Part shown: positions 47,802-60,479 of the stretch, piece after piece
Numbering within the stretch: the first letter of the stretch is position 1
How the letters are laid out: every line of letters starts with the position of its first letter
Assembly: GCA_949752795.1 (NCBI GenBank)
Contig: OX457057.1
Coordinates: forward strand, 6,190,632-6,254,631
Direction: 5' to 3'
Length of the DNA stretch: 64,000 nucleotides
Origin: Hyperoodon ampullatus
Taxonomy: Eukaryota > Chordata > Mammalia > Artiodactyla > Ziphiidae
Position numbers and translations under genes: made by a program
The notes under the pieces: generated by a model
Database searches by the model: none
Told to the model about the DNA's origin: nothing
The model's input: the letters and a program-made list of their open reading frames with translations, nothing else

Positions 47802-49289
47802 TTTGCTTATCTTACTGTGTTTGGGGTCCCCTTTTTTCAGGCTGCAGGTTCGTAGTTCCCGTTGTTTTTGGTGTCTGTCACCAGTGGCTAAGGTTGGTTC
47901 AGTGGGTTGTGTAGGCTTCCTGGTGGAGGGGACTAGTGCCTGTGTTCTGGTGGATGAGGCTAGATCTTGTCTTTCTGGTGGACAGGTCCACGTCTGGTGG
48001 TGTATTTTGGCGTGTCTGCGGACTTCTTTTGATTTTAGGCAGCCTCTCTGCTAATGGGTGGTGTTGTGTTCCTGTCTTGCTAGTTGTTTGGCATAGGGTG
48101 TCCAGCACTGTAGCTTGCTGGTCGTTGAGTGAAGCTGGGTGCTGGTGTTGAGATGGAGATCTCTGGAAGATTTTCGCTGTTTGAAATTATGTGGAGCTGG
48201 GAGGTTTCTTGTGGACCAGTGTCCTGAAGTTGGCTCTCCCACCTCAGAGGCACAGCACTGACTCCTGGCTCCTCAATTTGGGATGATTCGTTGTCTATTC
48301 ATGTATTCCACAGATGCAGGGTACATCAAGTTGATTGTGGAGCTTTAATCCGCTGCTTCTGAGGCTGCTGGGAGAGATTTCCCTTTCTCTTCTTTGTTCT
48401 CACAGCTCCCGTGTCTCAGCTTTGGATTTGGCCCCACCTCTCCGTGTAGGTCGCCGGAGGGCGTCTGTTCTTCGCTCAGACAGGACAGGGTTAAAGGAGC
48501 AGCCGCTTCGGGGACTCTGGCTCACTCAGGCCGGGGGGCAGGGAGGGGCACGGAGTGCGGGTGGAGCCTGCAGCGGCAGAGGTCGGCGTGACGTTGCACC
48601 AGCCCGAGGCGCGCCGTGCGTTCTCCCAGGGAAGCCGCCCCTGGATCCCGGGACCCCGGCAGTGGCGGGCTGCACAGGCTCTCGGAAGGGCGGCGTGGAC
48701 AGTGACCTGTGCTCTCACACAGGCCTCTTGGTGGCGGCAGCAGCAGACCCAGCGTCCCACGCCCGTCTCTGGGCTCCGCGCTTTCAGCCGCGGCTCGCGC
48801 CCGTCTCTGGAGCTCCTTTAAGCAGCGCTCTGAATCCCCTCTCCTCGTGCACCAGGAAACAAAGGGGGAAGAAAAAGTCTCTTGGCTCTTCGGCAGGTCC
48901 AAACTTTTTCCCGGACTCCCTCCTGGCTAGCTGTGGCGCATTAGCCCCTTCAGGCTGTGTTCTCGCCGCCAACCCCAGTCCTCTCCCTGCGCTCCGACTG
49001 AAGCCCGAGCCTCAGCTCCCAGCGCTGCCCGTCCCGACGGGCGAGCAGACAAGCCTCTCGGGCTGGTGAGTGCCGCTTGGCACCGATCCTCTGTGCGGGA
49101 ATCTCTCCGCTTTGCCCTACCCAGGTACGTGGGGAGTTTCTTGCCTTTTGGGAGGTCTGAGGTCTTCTGCCAGCGTACAGTAGGTGTTCTGTAGGAGTTG
49201 TTCCACGTGTAGCTGTATTTCTGGTGTATCTGTGGGGAGGAAGGTGATCTCCGCGTCTTACTCTTCCGCCATCTTCCCCAGAAGTCTCC
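47802..49289 (-). promoter_or_regulatory. L1 5' UTR, CpG-rich internal promoter region
   Basis: About 1.5 kb between the ORF1 start and the L1 5' end, rich in CpG around 48,400-49,130. It begins (minus strand) with the AAGATGGCG motif usual for L1 YY1-type start sites. L1 5' UTRs carry a sense promoter and in several mammals an antisense one; the latter would point toward SLC45A1 exon 5. Confidence 0.75.
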
Positions 49290-49304
49290 GTTTTCTGGGT
49301 TTTT

Positions 49305-49560
49305 AAAAATTGTTCGATAGTAGCCATCCTAATGGATGTGAGGTTGTATCTCACTGCGGCTCTGATTTACATTTCCCTAATGATCGGTGATGTTGAGCAT
49401 TATTGCATGTGCTTGTTGGCCATGCGTCTATCATTGGAGAAATGTTTATTCAAGTCCTTTGCCCATTGTTTGAATCCGGTTGTTTGTTTCTTTGTTGTTG
49501 AGTATAGTTCCTCAACTGTGCAAATGTATTGCTTCGATCATTTTTTAAAAAAAAATAGTT
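49305..49560 (-). repeat. Older L1 3' part, antisense, right remainder
   Basis: Continues the old L1 interrupted at 42,226 ('gttgtatctcactgcggctc', 'gttgagcattattgcatgtg'). Confidence 0.75.
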
Positions 49561-50346
49561 CATAAAGTTCTCGCAAATCTGACCTTGATTAAGGGCCACC
49601 AAACTGCAACTGTGTCTTCAGAAGGAGTGGGGGAAGCTAATTAGGACCATGAATGTGGAAAGTTAAGAATAATAAAGCTGGGGGGTGGGGCGGGGGCGGC
49701 TGGATATGAGATTAAGAGGCCCGTAAGAAGAGTCTGGAACAAATGAAGTTCTACAGAAAGCCATTAAATAACCAGATTCAGGGTCATGTCCCACCATAGG
49801 GACATGTGGAAGGTTGGGCTGAATGTGTCTGAGTCCAGGCCTTTCCACAGGTGATTCTGTTGAAAAGGCCAACTCCTGGCATGGCTGGATCTCCCCAAGT
49901 GGCAGGGAGGGAGGGCCCATGCTGGTCGGATGCAGGTTCCCCTGCATCGCCAAGAGTAGACCAAGAGTTTTACTCATCCCAACCAGTAGCCTGGTCAGAA
50001 TATAGCTGGACTCGAAATAGAAAAGCACCTAGGATGCGCGATGTGGCTGCAAAGGGGCTGGGCGGGTGGAGCCCTGGCGCCTGGCCTTGTTCTGCCATTG
50101 GGAGCCCAGAGCTGAGCGGGAGGAAACGGCACTTTCTGGAGATGAGAATGTCTTTTGCCACTGGCCGGGCACCATGTGGCATCACCTACATTTTCATGTT
50201 GTGCTGTGTGAACCATTGGCTGTTTGCTGGGTCCCTGAGGCCGTGGAATCAGTGAGCGGGATCAGAGGAAAGGACCAGATTCCTGCAGCCCTCCTGTTCC
50301 CTGATGGCTCCAGGGCCCGGAGAACTGCCACCAGGGGTGACCCATG
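49561..50346. other. Intron 4, unassigned
   Basis: No recognised repeat or exon. Overlapping short open frames on both strands carry no known motif. Confidence 0.5.
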
Positions 50347-50361
50347 AGGGGTGACTTTCTT

Positions 50362-50730
50362 TCTTTCTTTTTTTTTTTTTTATAAATTTATTTATTTTAT
50401 TTTATTTTTGGTTGCGTTGGGTCTTCGTTGCTGCACGCGGGCTTTTCTCTAGTTGCGGCGAGCGGGGGCTACTCTTCATTGTGGTGCGCGGGCTTCTCAT
50501 TGCGGCGGCTTCTCTTGTTGGGAGCACGGGCTCTAGGCACGCGGACTTCAGTAGTTGTGGCTCACGGGCTCAGTAGTTGTGGCTTGCGGGCTGTAGAGCA
50601 CAGGCTCAGTAGTTGTGATGCACGGGCTTAGTTGCTCCGCGGCATGTGGGACCTTCCCGGACCAGGGCTCAAACCCATGTCTCCTGCATTGGCAGGCAGA
50701 TTCTTAACCACTGCGCCACCAGGGAAGCCC
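50362..50730 (-). repeat. CHR-type SINE, long form
   Basis: Antisense with TSD aggggtgactttctt at 50,347-50,361 and 50,731-50,745. Confidence 0.93.
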
Positions 50731-50745
50731 AGGGGTGACTTTCTT

Positions 50746-51195
50746 AATGGTGGTCAGGCCCAAGGACAATGTCGCCAGGTGAGCAAGACAGGGGTGGCCA
50801 CGTGAATTCCCGCGTGCACACGTGCAGTGGTCTGTGTGCTGGGGACCAGGTCTCCCATGTTTACACAGCGCTGAAGCTGGGGGAGGGGCGGGACTCCAAG
50901 GGTACAGGTGACCCAGTGTCAACACTCACTTTCGGTCTTCCTAAGACGCTGTGTGCAGAGGGGACCAGAGTGTGGACAGGTGGTCATCATGCCCTGGCAG
51001 GTGGCCCTCAAGGGCAGGGGACCGGGTCCCCCAGGGTCCCCCTGGAAATCCCATTCTCTTCTCCTTTTCTTTGGGGTGTAGGTGGGACAGATAATACATC
51101 CGGGTCCTTGGGGTGGATTTTACAAGTCAAGTAAGGAAGCGAACACCTTCCTCGGGGGCTTTCTTCCCCCCTCCCTGCCCCGCTTCTCTCCCCAG
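50746..51195 (+). other. Intron 4, 3' part
   Basis: Unassigned. Ends in the pyrimidine-rich acceptor 'cgcttctctccccag'. Confidence 0.7.
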
Positions 51196-51935
51196 GTCTC
51201 GGAGGAGGGTTCGGATATGTGGTCGGGGGGATCCACTGGGATAAAACCGGCTTCGGGAGAGCCCTGGGCGGGCAGCTGCGGGTCATTTACATCTTCACGG
51301 CCGTCATCCTGAGCATCACCACCGTCCTGACCCTGGTCAGCATCCCCGAGAGACCCCTGCGGCCCCCGGGCGAGAAGAGGCCGGCCATGAAGAGCCCCAG
51401 CCTCCCGCTGCCTCCCTCCCCTCCTGTCCCAGGTGAGGAGGGCGCCGGCCAGACAGTCCCCTGCCCGCCAGCCAGCAGCCTCCACACCAACTTCTCCAGC
51501 CCCATCTCCCCGCTGAGCCCCCTCACGCCCAAGTACGGCAGCTTCGTCAGCAGGGACAGTTCCCTGATGGGCATCAATGAGTTCGCCTCATCCTTTGCCA
51601 CGTCCAACATAGACAGCGTCCTCATCGACTGCTTCACGGGTGGCCACGACAGCTACCTGGCCATCCCCAGCAGCGCCCCAAGGCAGGCCATCAGTGTCAG
51701 CTTCCCCCGGGCCCCCGATGGCTTCTACCACCGGGACCGCAGCCTTGGGGACCGGAGGGACGTTGCCCTGGCCACCGGCCCCGACGGGGACGTGCTGAGA
51801 GTGGGCTCCTTGGACACCTCCAAGCCGCGGTCAGCTGGCATCCTAAAGAGACCCCAGACCCTGGCCATCCCGGACGCAGCCGGAGGAGGTGGCCCCGACA
51901 CCAGCAGGAGAAGGAATGTGACCTTCAGTCAACAG
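51196..51935 (+). CDS. SLC45A1: SLC45A1 coding exon 5 (residues 239-485)
   Basis: The largest coding exon, 740 bases, from 'ccccag|gtctcg' to 'caacag|gtaaaa'. It encodes helix 5 ([15 protein letters not shown]), the [11 protein letters not shown] turn, helix 6 and the start of the long cytosolic loop with proline- and serine-rich sequence ([27 protein letters not shown]) and the conserved [20 protein letters not shown] and [10 protein letters not shown] stretches. The loop is the most variable part relative to human. Confidence 0.96.
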
Positions 51936-54277
51936 GTAAAAGCAAACGCCCGGGGGCCGGGGGAGGGGGAACCAGGGGTCAGAGGGCACTGTGCGTGGTC
52001 CCCCCTCGTTAGATGATCTGGAAGGAAATTCCCGGCCCATCTGGGCATATCAATCAGAAAGGACCTGGGTCTAATAGATGGGCCTCAGGGACATCCCCAT
52101 CCTCACATCCTCATCCTCTTCATCCTGTCAGTGTTGAGATTCTGGGCCCGACGTGAGCCCACAGAGGCATTCAGGGTCTCTGCTAGGGGTCGCACTTTAA
52201 GACACTGGCCACAGCAAAGGGGTGGCTCTTTTAAACACCCTTACGTTTGCCCAGGGGTAATCCGGTGAGTTTGTTACAGCATCATGTGTACTGCGGTCAT
52301 TCCTAGTCTTTTCCCCACCGCGTCCAGCCCACTTAGGCCATGTGCACCCAGTGCCAACTGAGCTAAGTCTTCCTGAAGGACAGAAACAAAACATAAACCC
52401 TGGCGGCTGTTTCTGGGGCCTCCTTCCCTCCCCAGGTGGGCAACCTTAACCAACCAGCCCAGAGGCTGTCAATATTCTGGATCCCAAAGGGCGCAGGCAT
52501 GTTCTGGGAAGGAGAGAACCTTCCGGAAGGCTGTCTGTGTTGTATGTAGGATTGGCTGGAAGGCCACGAACTGACATTTGGGATTTTAGCTGCTTTCAGA
52601 GTCTGTGATCTTGGAAGAGGCTACTTTATATTAAGGAGAGTTATTCTCTCATTTAAAGTAGACGTGAGGGCCTCCCTGCCCTCAGGGGCATCCAGGGGAT
52701 GGAGTTTCCTGAGCAGAAAGCCTATGACCCTTGTTCAACCCGCACAGGCCCCCAGAGGGGCAGTTCTGAAGGCGGGTGACCTGGACATGCCCCTTGGACA
52801 CGGCTGCCACGTGGCCGTGTCTCCCGTGAAGCAGGCCCCGCCCTGCTGGCCCGACCCTCCGTCAGACATCCCCACCCACACTCCCGTGCCTGGAAGACCC
52901 CCTGATTTCGTGGGAGGCTGACATTGGGATGTGGCCACGCATGTTCGCTTCATTGTTGAATTCTGAAGCTTAACCACGCCTCCTTTGTGTTACCGCGAGC
53001 CGGTCTTAGGGCCACTTCTATCGTGTCTTAAACTCAATGTCATCCCATCTTGAGGAAGCGCTCTGTACAGGTGGGTGCCAGTCCTGCAGGGAAGCATCCA
53101 GGTCCCCGTGGGCAGCATCCACAAGCTCAGATCTGGAAAGCATTTGAAGAACTGAAAATCACCGGAAGAAATCCCATCCTTGGCAAAGGAAAGCCACTTC
53201 TCTAATTGCTCGAGTCAAGGGCATGTCATCCTCATTCCTAATGACAGCAGAGCAGTTCATCAAGCCTTTTGTCAATACTGGGTCATCCTGTCCTGTTTCC
53301 CGAAATTTCACCTGGCTTCTAGATACAGTCCTTAAATTCTGGTTGAAAAATCTCTTCTTAATCCTTTTAAAACTTTCCGTTCTCAAATCAGTTTTGGAGG
53401 AAAGTAAAGTTCATGAGCTAAATATGAACACATCTGCGCTCAGCGGGGACATAGGTGTCAGTCGAAGTCTTCCTCTGGCAGCTGGGGGTGACAAGCTCTG
53501 TTGATGCAGCTGCCCTTGGAACCGGCATCGTGGGCTGTTCCCTTCCTTTTCATTCACCCAACCGGAACGTCCAGGTGCCGACCCAGCACAAGCTCCCGCG
53601 TGGACCCAGAGTAAGGCACCTTCTCCTCTCCTGAGATGTCTAGCTCCCAAAGGCATCCGTTCGCCTGGCTGCTGTCTGCACCCCCAGCCCAGGCGGGGCC
53701 ACGGTGGGGCAGGGCCTTGTCATTCCGGGAAAAGGCGGCAAACTGAGCCAGTGAGCGTATTTGGCGATGCAGTTGCCCTGACAGATGCTGGTGACATGGA
53801 GCTGCCTGGGTGCCCGGCTCCCTCCCTGCACGGGCTCTGTTGGCCACCCTAACCCCTGTGTAGGTAGGAGTCCACCTGTCCAGATGCCCTGTCACCTTGG
53901 AATCAGTCTCTTACATCCTCTCTTATAGAAAAGATGAGACTTCGTAATGTCTGAATTTCAACTGACCCGTATTTCTTTTCTTTCAAATGTATTCCACGTT
54001 TGGCAAGGTCTTAGCTTACTCTCTGTGGCCCAAAGGCAGGCACCGCGGAGGGAAATTCGATTCTCAGCCGCTCCCGTCTCTGAAGAGACACCTTAAAGTC
54101 ATTTCTCTCTTTCGGGTGGCGTTTGGTGCCCAGTTCTCACCGTCCAGGAAGACAAACCCTCCCAGCCTCTGGGTTTGTGTTTCTGATTCACTTTCTCATC
54201 GAAGCAAAACACACGCTTCCGAGGGGTGCCTGGGGTTTGATGCTCTGAGGAGAAACTTTTGGGGGCTTCCCTTGCAG
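51936..54277 (+). other. SLC45A1 intron 5
   Basis: Borders gtaaaa...cttgcag. No recognised repeat. Unassigned sequence throughout. Confidence 0.7.
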
Positions 54278-54431
54278 GTGGCCAATATTTTACTGAATGG
54301 CGTGAAATACGAGAGTGAGCTGACGGGCCCCAGGGAGCCGTCGGGGCAGCCGCCGTCCATGAGGCACCTCTGCTTCACCATCTGCAACATGCCCAAGGCC
54401 CTGCGGCACCTCTGCCTCAACCACTTCCTGG
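54278..54431 (+). CDS. SLC45A1: SLC45A1 coding exon 6 (residues 486-537)
   Basis: A 154-base exon from 'cccttgcag|gtggcc' to 'ttcctgg|gtgagc'. It encodes the end of the cytosolic loop ([17 protein letters not shown]) and the segment leading into helix 7 ([18 protein letters not shown]). Enters in phase 0 and leaves in phase 1. Confidence 0.95.
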
Positions 54432-55783
54432 GTGAGCTCGCGGCGAAGCCTCCCGCGTGTCCCGCCCCCCTCGGGTGGCCCTGCGTGAGCGGCAAGGCTC
54501 CGGATGCCTGGAGGCCTCTCCCCTCCACTCGGCCTCCCCAGGCGTCGCCAGGGGCAGGACGTGGTGGGGACAGGTGGGGCAGGGGGGCCACAGGGAGGGC
54601 TTTTCTCCAGGAAGAGCCGGGTCTCCACTGAGTCCAGAGCCTCAGGACCAAAAGCTCTTCGGGCGACTCACAATTAAGGGGGCATCACTTTCCCACTAGT
54701 GGGACTTGTGTCTTAAGCCAGTTTGGACCCCTCACGCTTAGAGCTGAGACGTAAACACACACAGACACACACGTCTGGTGCTGGTCTCACGTTCACAGGC
54801 TTGGCTTTCAAATGACTACCGAGAAGCCCCAACTTGCGTCCCATGCCCTTCGGTGTCTCTTTGCTGTTGGGTTGTTGACCATCTGAGGATGATGAGGAAT
54901 CTGAGATAATCTAGGCTCTCAAACATTGGGGGATGTAAATCAGAATGACCTTCTAGAAGGCAATTTGGCAACAGGCAAGAATCTTAAAAATGCCCATCAC
55001 CTTTATCCCAGAGATCCTACCTACTTGGTGTTCTTTGCAAGGATGTAGTCAGAGGTTTTATCACGAATACATGTGCGGGGTATTTATCACAGCACGACTC
55101 ATGATAGCCAAAGACTGGGATGGGGGAAAGGGTAAATGTCCAACAATGGGAAGATGGATCCACACTGTGAAATATTTTGCTGCCATTAAGATGGGGCTGT
55201 TTAAGAATATTTAATGGCATAGGGAGCATGCGTGGTAATTACTGGGGTTCAAGAGACCCCATAAATACCACCTCCTTCCTCTATAAAAAAGGAAGTGCAC
55301 GTGGAAATCAGAGGAAGGAGCACTGTGGTTTTCTCGGTAACAGAGCAAATTAGATCTCTATCAACACTGGCCCTTCCTAATGGATTTCTCCCAGGAAAAT
55401 GGGTGACCCCTGCCCCCACACTGTGGTTGGAGCCCCACTGGCATTTTCTCGCCTCCCCTGAAGAGGAGGGGGAAACAGGAGGAGCTGAGGCTTAGCTTTC
55501 CTCCCGGCAATAACGTTCAGAGAAAGAACAGAATACAAAAGCTTCACACGACAGAGCCTATATTATAAGAATATGTATTTTTAAAAATAGGGTAGGAAAC
55601 CTACAAAATTTTAACAGCGGTAAAGTCATGTCTGCGTGGTGAAGCTACAGGTAATTCCTTCTTTAAGTTTTGATTGACAAAACTCACGGGCTCCTTCAAT
55701 CATCGGTCGAAACCACCTGCTGGCGGAGGAGGGGCCACGGGCCAGCGCCTGCCCAGCGGTCACCAGCCCGTCTCCCCTCCCAG
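54432..55783 (+). other. SLC45A1 intron 6 with an old L1 3' remnant
   Basis: Borders gtgagc...ctcccag. About 54,900-55,230 reads as ancient sense L1 3' sequence ('atgacc', 'ggcaatttggcaacagg', 'ccatcacctttatcccagag', 'tgatagccaaagactgggat'). The rest is unassigned. Confidence 0.65.
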
Positions 55784-55960
55784 GGTGGCTCTCCTTCGAG
55801 GGGATGCTGCTCTTCTACACGGACTTCATGGGCGAGGTGGTATTTCAGGGGGACCCCAAGGCCCCGCCCACGTCGGAAGCGTATCAGAAATACAACAGCG
55901 GGGTCACCGTGGGCTGCTGGGGGATGTGCATCCATGCCTTCAGCGCTGCCTTCTACTCAG
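55784..55960 (+). CDS. SLC45A1: SLC45A1 coding exon 7 (residues 537-596)
   Basis: A 177-base exon from 'cctcccag|ggtggc' to 'tactcag|gtaccg', phase 1 both sides. It encodes helix 7 ([17 protein letters not shown]), the [20 protein letters not shown] extracellular/lumenal loop and helix 8 ([16 protein letters not shown]). Confidence 0.96.
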
Positions 55961-57423
55961 GTACCGGTGGGCTGGGCTCGGCGGGGCGGGGCCTCCGTGG
56001 GAGTGATATGGCCCTGGGCAGGGTGGCTGGTTGTATCTGTACAGCTGCAGACACAGCATCCCAATTTGGGGGGAGACAGCGCTGGTTTTTTCTCCGTTAT
56101 CCAGTGACCCGTCATCAGGGGCCAGCTGGGGACGCTGCCTGATGCTGCGCGGCGGGGCAGGGCCGGGTGGGGACGGGCGTGTGTCCGGCCCTGAGTAAGC
56201 AGCTGGCCGTGGCAGGGGGGTCAGGCCCATAAGTGAGGGACACGTGGGGGCCCAGGGACAAACCACAAGGTCACTCCCGGGGGGTGTGCCATCCACCTGC
56301 CACCCCTACCCCATCCTTCCCATGTCGGTTCTCATGGTGGCTGGTCCAGAGGGAGGGAGGGTGCAGGTTTGACCGGGGGGGCAGCTAGAGTGGGGCTGTG
56401 GAACACGTGAGATGGGTGCGGGGAGGCCGAGACGACCCTGAGGTTTGACTCTGGGTGCCCCACGGACCTAGGACGCTGTGCTGAGTGCCTGTGGGTTCCG
56501 GGGCGTCCCAGTGGTGGCCTAGCTGGCGGCGCACAGCCCCCAGACTTCCTCTCAGGGGTCCGCCCACGTTGTCAGTAAAAGGCCAGAGAGCCTGGCCTCT
56601 TGGCCTTTCCAGCCACAGGCTCCGGTGGGGCGACCCGGCGCTGCCCTCGAGTTAGACGAGGCGTGATGAGCACACGGGGCCAAGTTCCAGTAAGACTTCG
56701 CTGATGTGCACGGGATTCAGATCTGTATGATTTTCATGCGCCACAAAAGCTCTGTCCTCTTAGGACTTGTTTTAAACATTTAAAAATGTGAAAACCGTTC
56801 TTAGCTCCGGGTGGTGCACAAACAGGCTGCAGCCCAGACTCAAGCTGACGGCTGCAGACTGTGGACCCCGTTCTCCAGCCCCACAGTCAGGACGGTGACT
56901 TTTGTAGGAGGTCGAGGGACCACATTATTAAGAAAGAACTTGGCTCTTGCTGGCGGACCCCGGCGGGCCTGGGTGTTCGGTGGCACCAGGACCTGGGGAA
57001 GCGGCCCCGGGGTATTTGACTCCAGAAAGGGGTGTCCTGCGGAACCCGAGCTGCCAGGCCCCTCAGGGTCCTTAGACACTGGCCGGCCGGGGTGGGGCTG
57101 TCGGTGTCCTCGTGTTAGGAAAGCGACAGAAGCACTACGATTTGTGCAAGAACTCAGGGCTCAGCCGCAAACCCTAAACTCTCGAGCCTCTTTGATCTTT
57201 CCCCCCAAAGACCCCTTCACCGGCTGCAGCACTTGGGGGCCTCCCCTGGGTGTGAAGGGGCCACCCCAGGTCCTGCCGCCCAGCCGGACGACCGCATCAG
57301 TGGTCCCTTGGCTCCCCGGGGCCCCCGATCGGGTCTCCCGGTCAGGGGCAAGCCGCCTGCCGGCCTGGTGGGCGGCCTGGGGTCCCAGGCGGGGCGCTGC
57401 TCACCTTCCTCTCTGGGTCGCAG
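55961..57423 (+). other. SLC45A1 intron 7
   Basis: Borders gtaccg...gggtcgcag. GC-rich, unassigned; open frames here do not match any known protein. Confidence 0.7.
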
Positions 57424-57629
57424 CTATTCTGGAGAAGCTGGAGGAGCACCTCAGCGTCCGCACGCTGTACTTCATCGCCTACCTGGCCTTCGGCCTGGGG
57501 ACTGGGCTTGCCACCCTTTCCAGGAACCTCTACGTGGTTCTGTCGCTCTGCATCACCTACGGGATTTTGTTTTCCACCCTGTGCACCCTGCCCTACTCGT
57601 TGCTGTGCGATTACTACCAAAGCAAGCAG
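57424..57629 (+). CDS. SLC45A1: SLC45A1 coding exon 8 (residues 596-664)
   Basis: A 206-base exon from 'gtcgcag|ctattc' to 'aagcag|gtgagt'. It encodes [16 protein letters not shown], helices 9 and 10 ([33 protein letters not shown]) and the CDYYQSKQ turn. Ends in phase 0. Confidence 0.96.
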
Positions 57630-59707
<2,078 letters not shown>

Positions 59708-59838
59708 CGTCCAGAGCTGTGGCTTCGGCCTCGAGCCTGGGCCAGGGTCGGGAGCAGGCCGGCCGGCGGAAACCCACAGGGCCCTGGTGGATGGAGGCGT
59801 GACAGGTTTCCTGATGGGATGTAAATATGTGGTAAATC

Positions 59839-59844
59839 AATAAA
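59839..59844 (+). promoter_or_regulatory. SLC45A1: SLC45A1 poly(A) signal
   Basis: AATAAA 132 bases after the stop codon, with a GT-rich stretch (ccagtgtggct) about 25-30 bases further on. This gives a short 3' UTR of roughly 150-160 bases. Longer forms cannot be excluded. Confidence 0.8.
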
Positions 59845-59953
59845 CGGCAGCAGCAAAGCCTACGGTTTCCAGTGTGGCTCCCTGAGGGGTGAGAGGTCAC
59901 CCGGGGATTGGGCCACTCGCCATGGGGACTTGGGGAGGGGGCTGTATCATTTA

Positions 59954-59960
<7 letters not shown>

Positions 59961-59992
<32 letters not shown>
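59961..59992. repeat. (TA)n microsatellite
   Basis: Uninterrupted TA run about 120 bases after the SLC45A1 poly(A) signal. Confidence 0.95.
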
Positions 59993-59994
<2 letters not shown>

Positions 59995-60286
59995 CCAGCA
60001 GCAGCTTTGCACCCTGCCTCCCACCCCTACCCCCTGCCCCAAAGATACCTGGCAACGTCTGAAGGTATTTGGGTTGTCACAACTTTCCTGCTGCCTGGGA
60101 GGCTGTAAACACCCTACAGTGGGCAGGATGACCACACACAGTAAAGAATGATCCGGCCCCAAATGTCCACAGTGCTGGCGTGCAGAGAGCCTGTCTAACT
60201 GTACACTGCTTCCCAGAATAGAGTTAGAGCAGACAATGCTTTTGGGTCAGAAGACCTCACACCCATTCAGTCACTCATTTATTCTC

Positions 60287-60359
60287 CCATCCATCCATCC
60301 ATCCATCCGTCCACGCACTCATCCACACATTCATCCATCCATCCATCCATCCATCCACC
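60287..60359. repeat. (ATCC)n simple repeat
   Basis: Two CCAT runs separated by a degenerate middle, followed by an old L2/MIR-like stretch ('tggtaggtgctggggaccca', 'ctgccctcatggagctgatg'). Confidence 0.93.
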
Positions 60360-60479
60360 CTACAGATACTCATCAAGTGCCCTGGGAGTGGCAGGCAGTG
60401 GTAGGTGCTGGGGACCCAACTGTGAGCAACAAGGCTCTGCCCTCATGGAGCTGATGTGACAGGAGGAGAGACAGACAAT

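Larger units (their letters stand above)
42242..49289 (-). mobile_element. Full-length L1 (about 7 kb), antisense in intron 4
   Basis: A complete L1 in opposite orientation to SLC45A1. Its 5' UTR runs from 49,289 (minus-strand start gacttctggggaagatggcg) to about 47,802, followed by ORF1, ORF2, 3' UTR and A-tail (T-run ending at 42,250). A 15-bp TSD gttttctgggttttt lies at 42,227-42,241 and 49,290-49,304. Two later SINEs (46,973-47,175 and 45,010-45,220) interrupt ORF1 and ORF2, and ORF1 also has a frameshift, so this copy cannot move by itself. ORF2 is otherwise open, which points to a fairly recent arrival before the SINEs. Confidence 0.93.

Noticed and set aside
48335..49069. 244-codon + strand open frame
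   Set aside because: Lies antisense in the CpG-rich L1 5' UTR; no known protein similarity.
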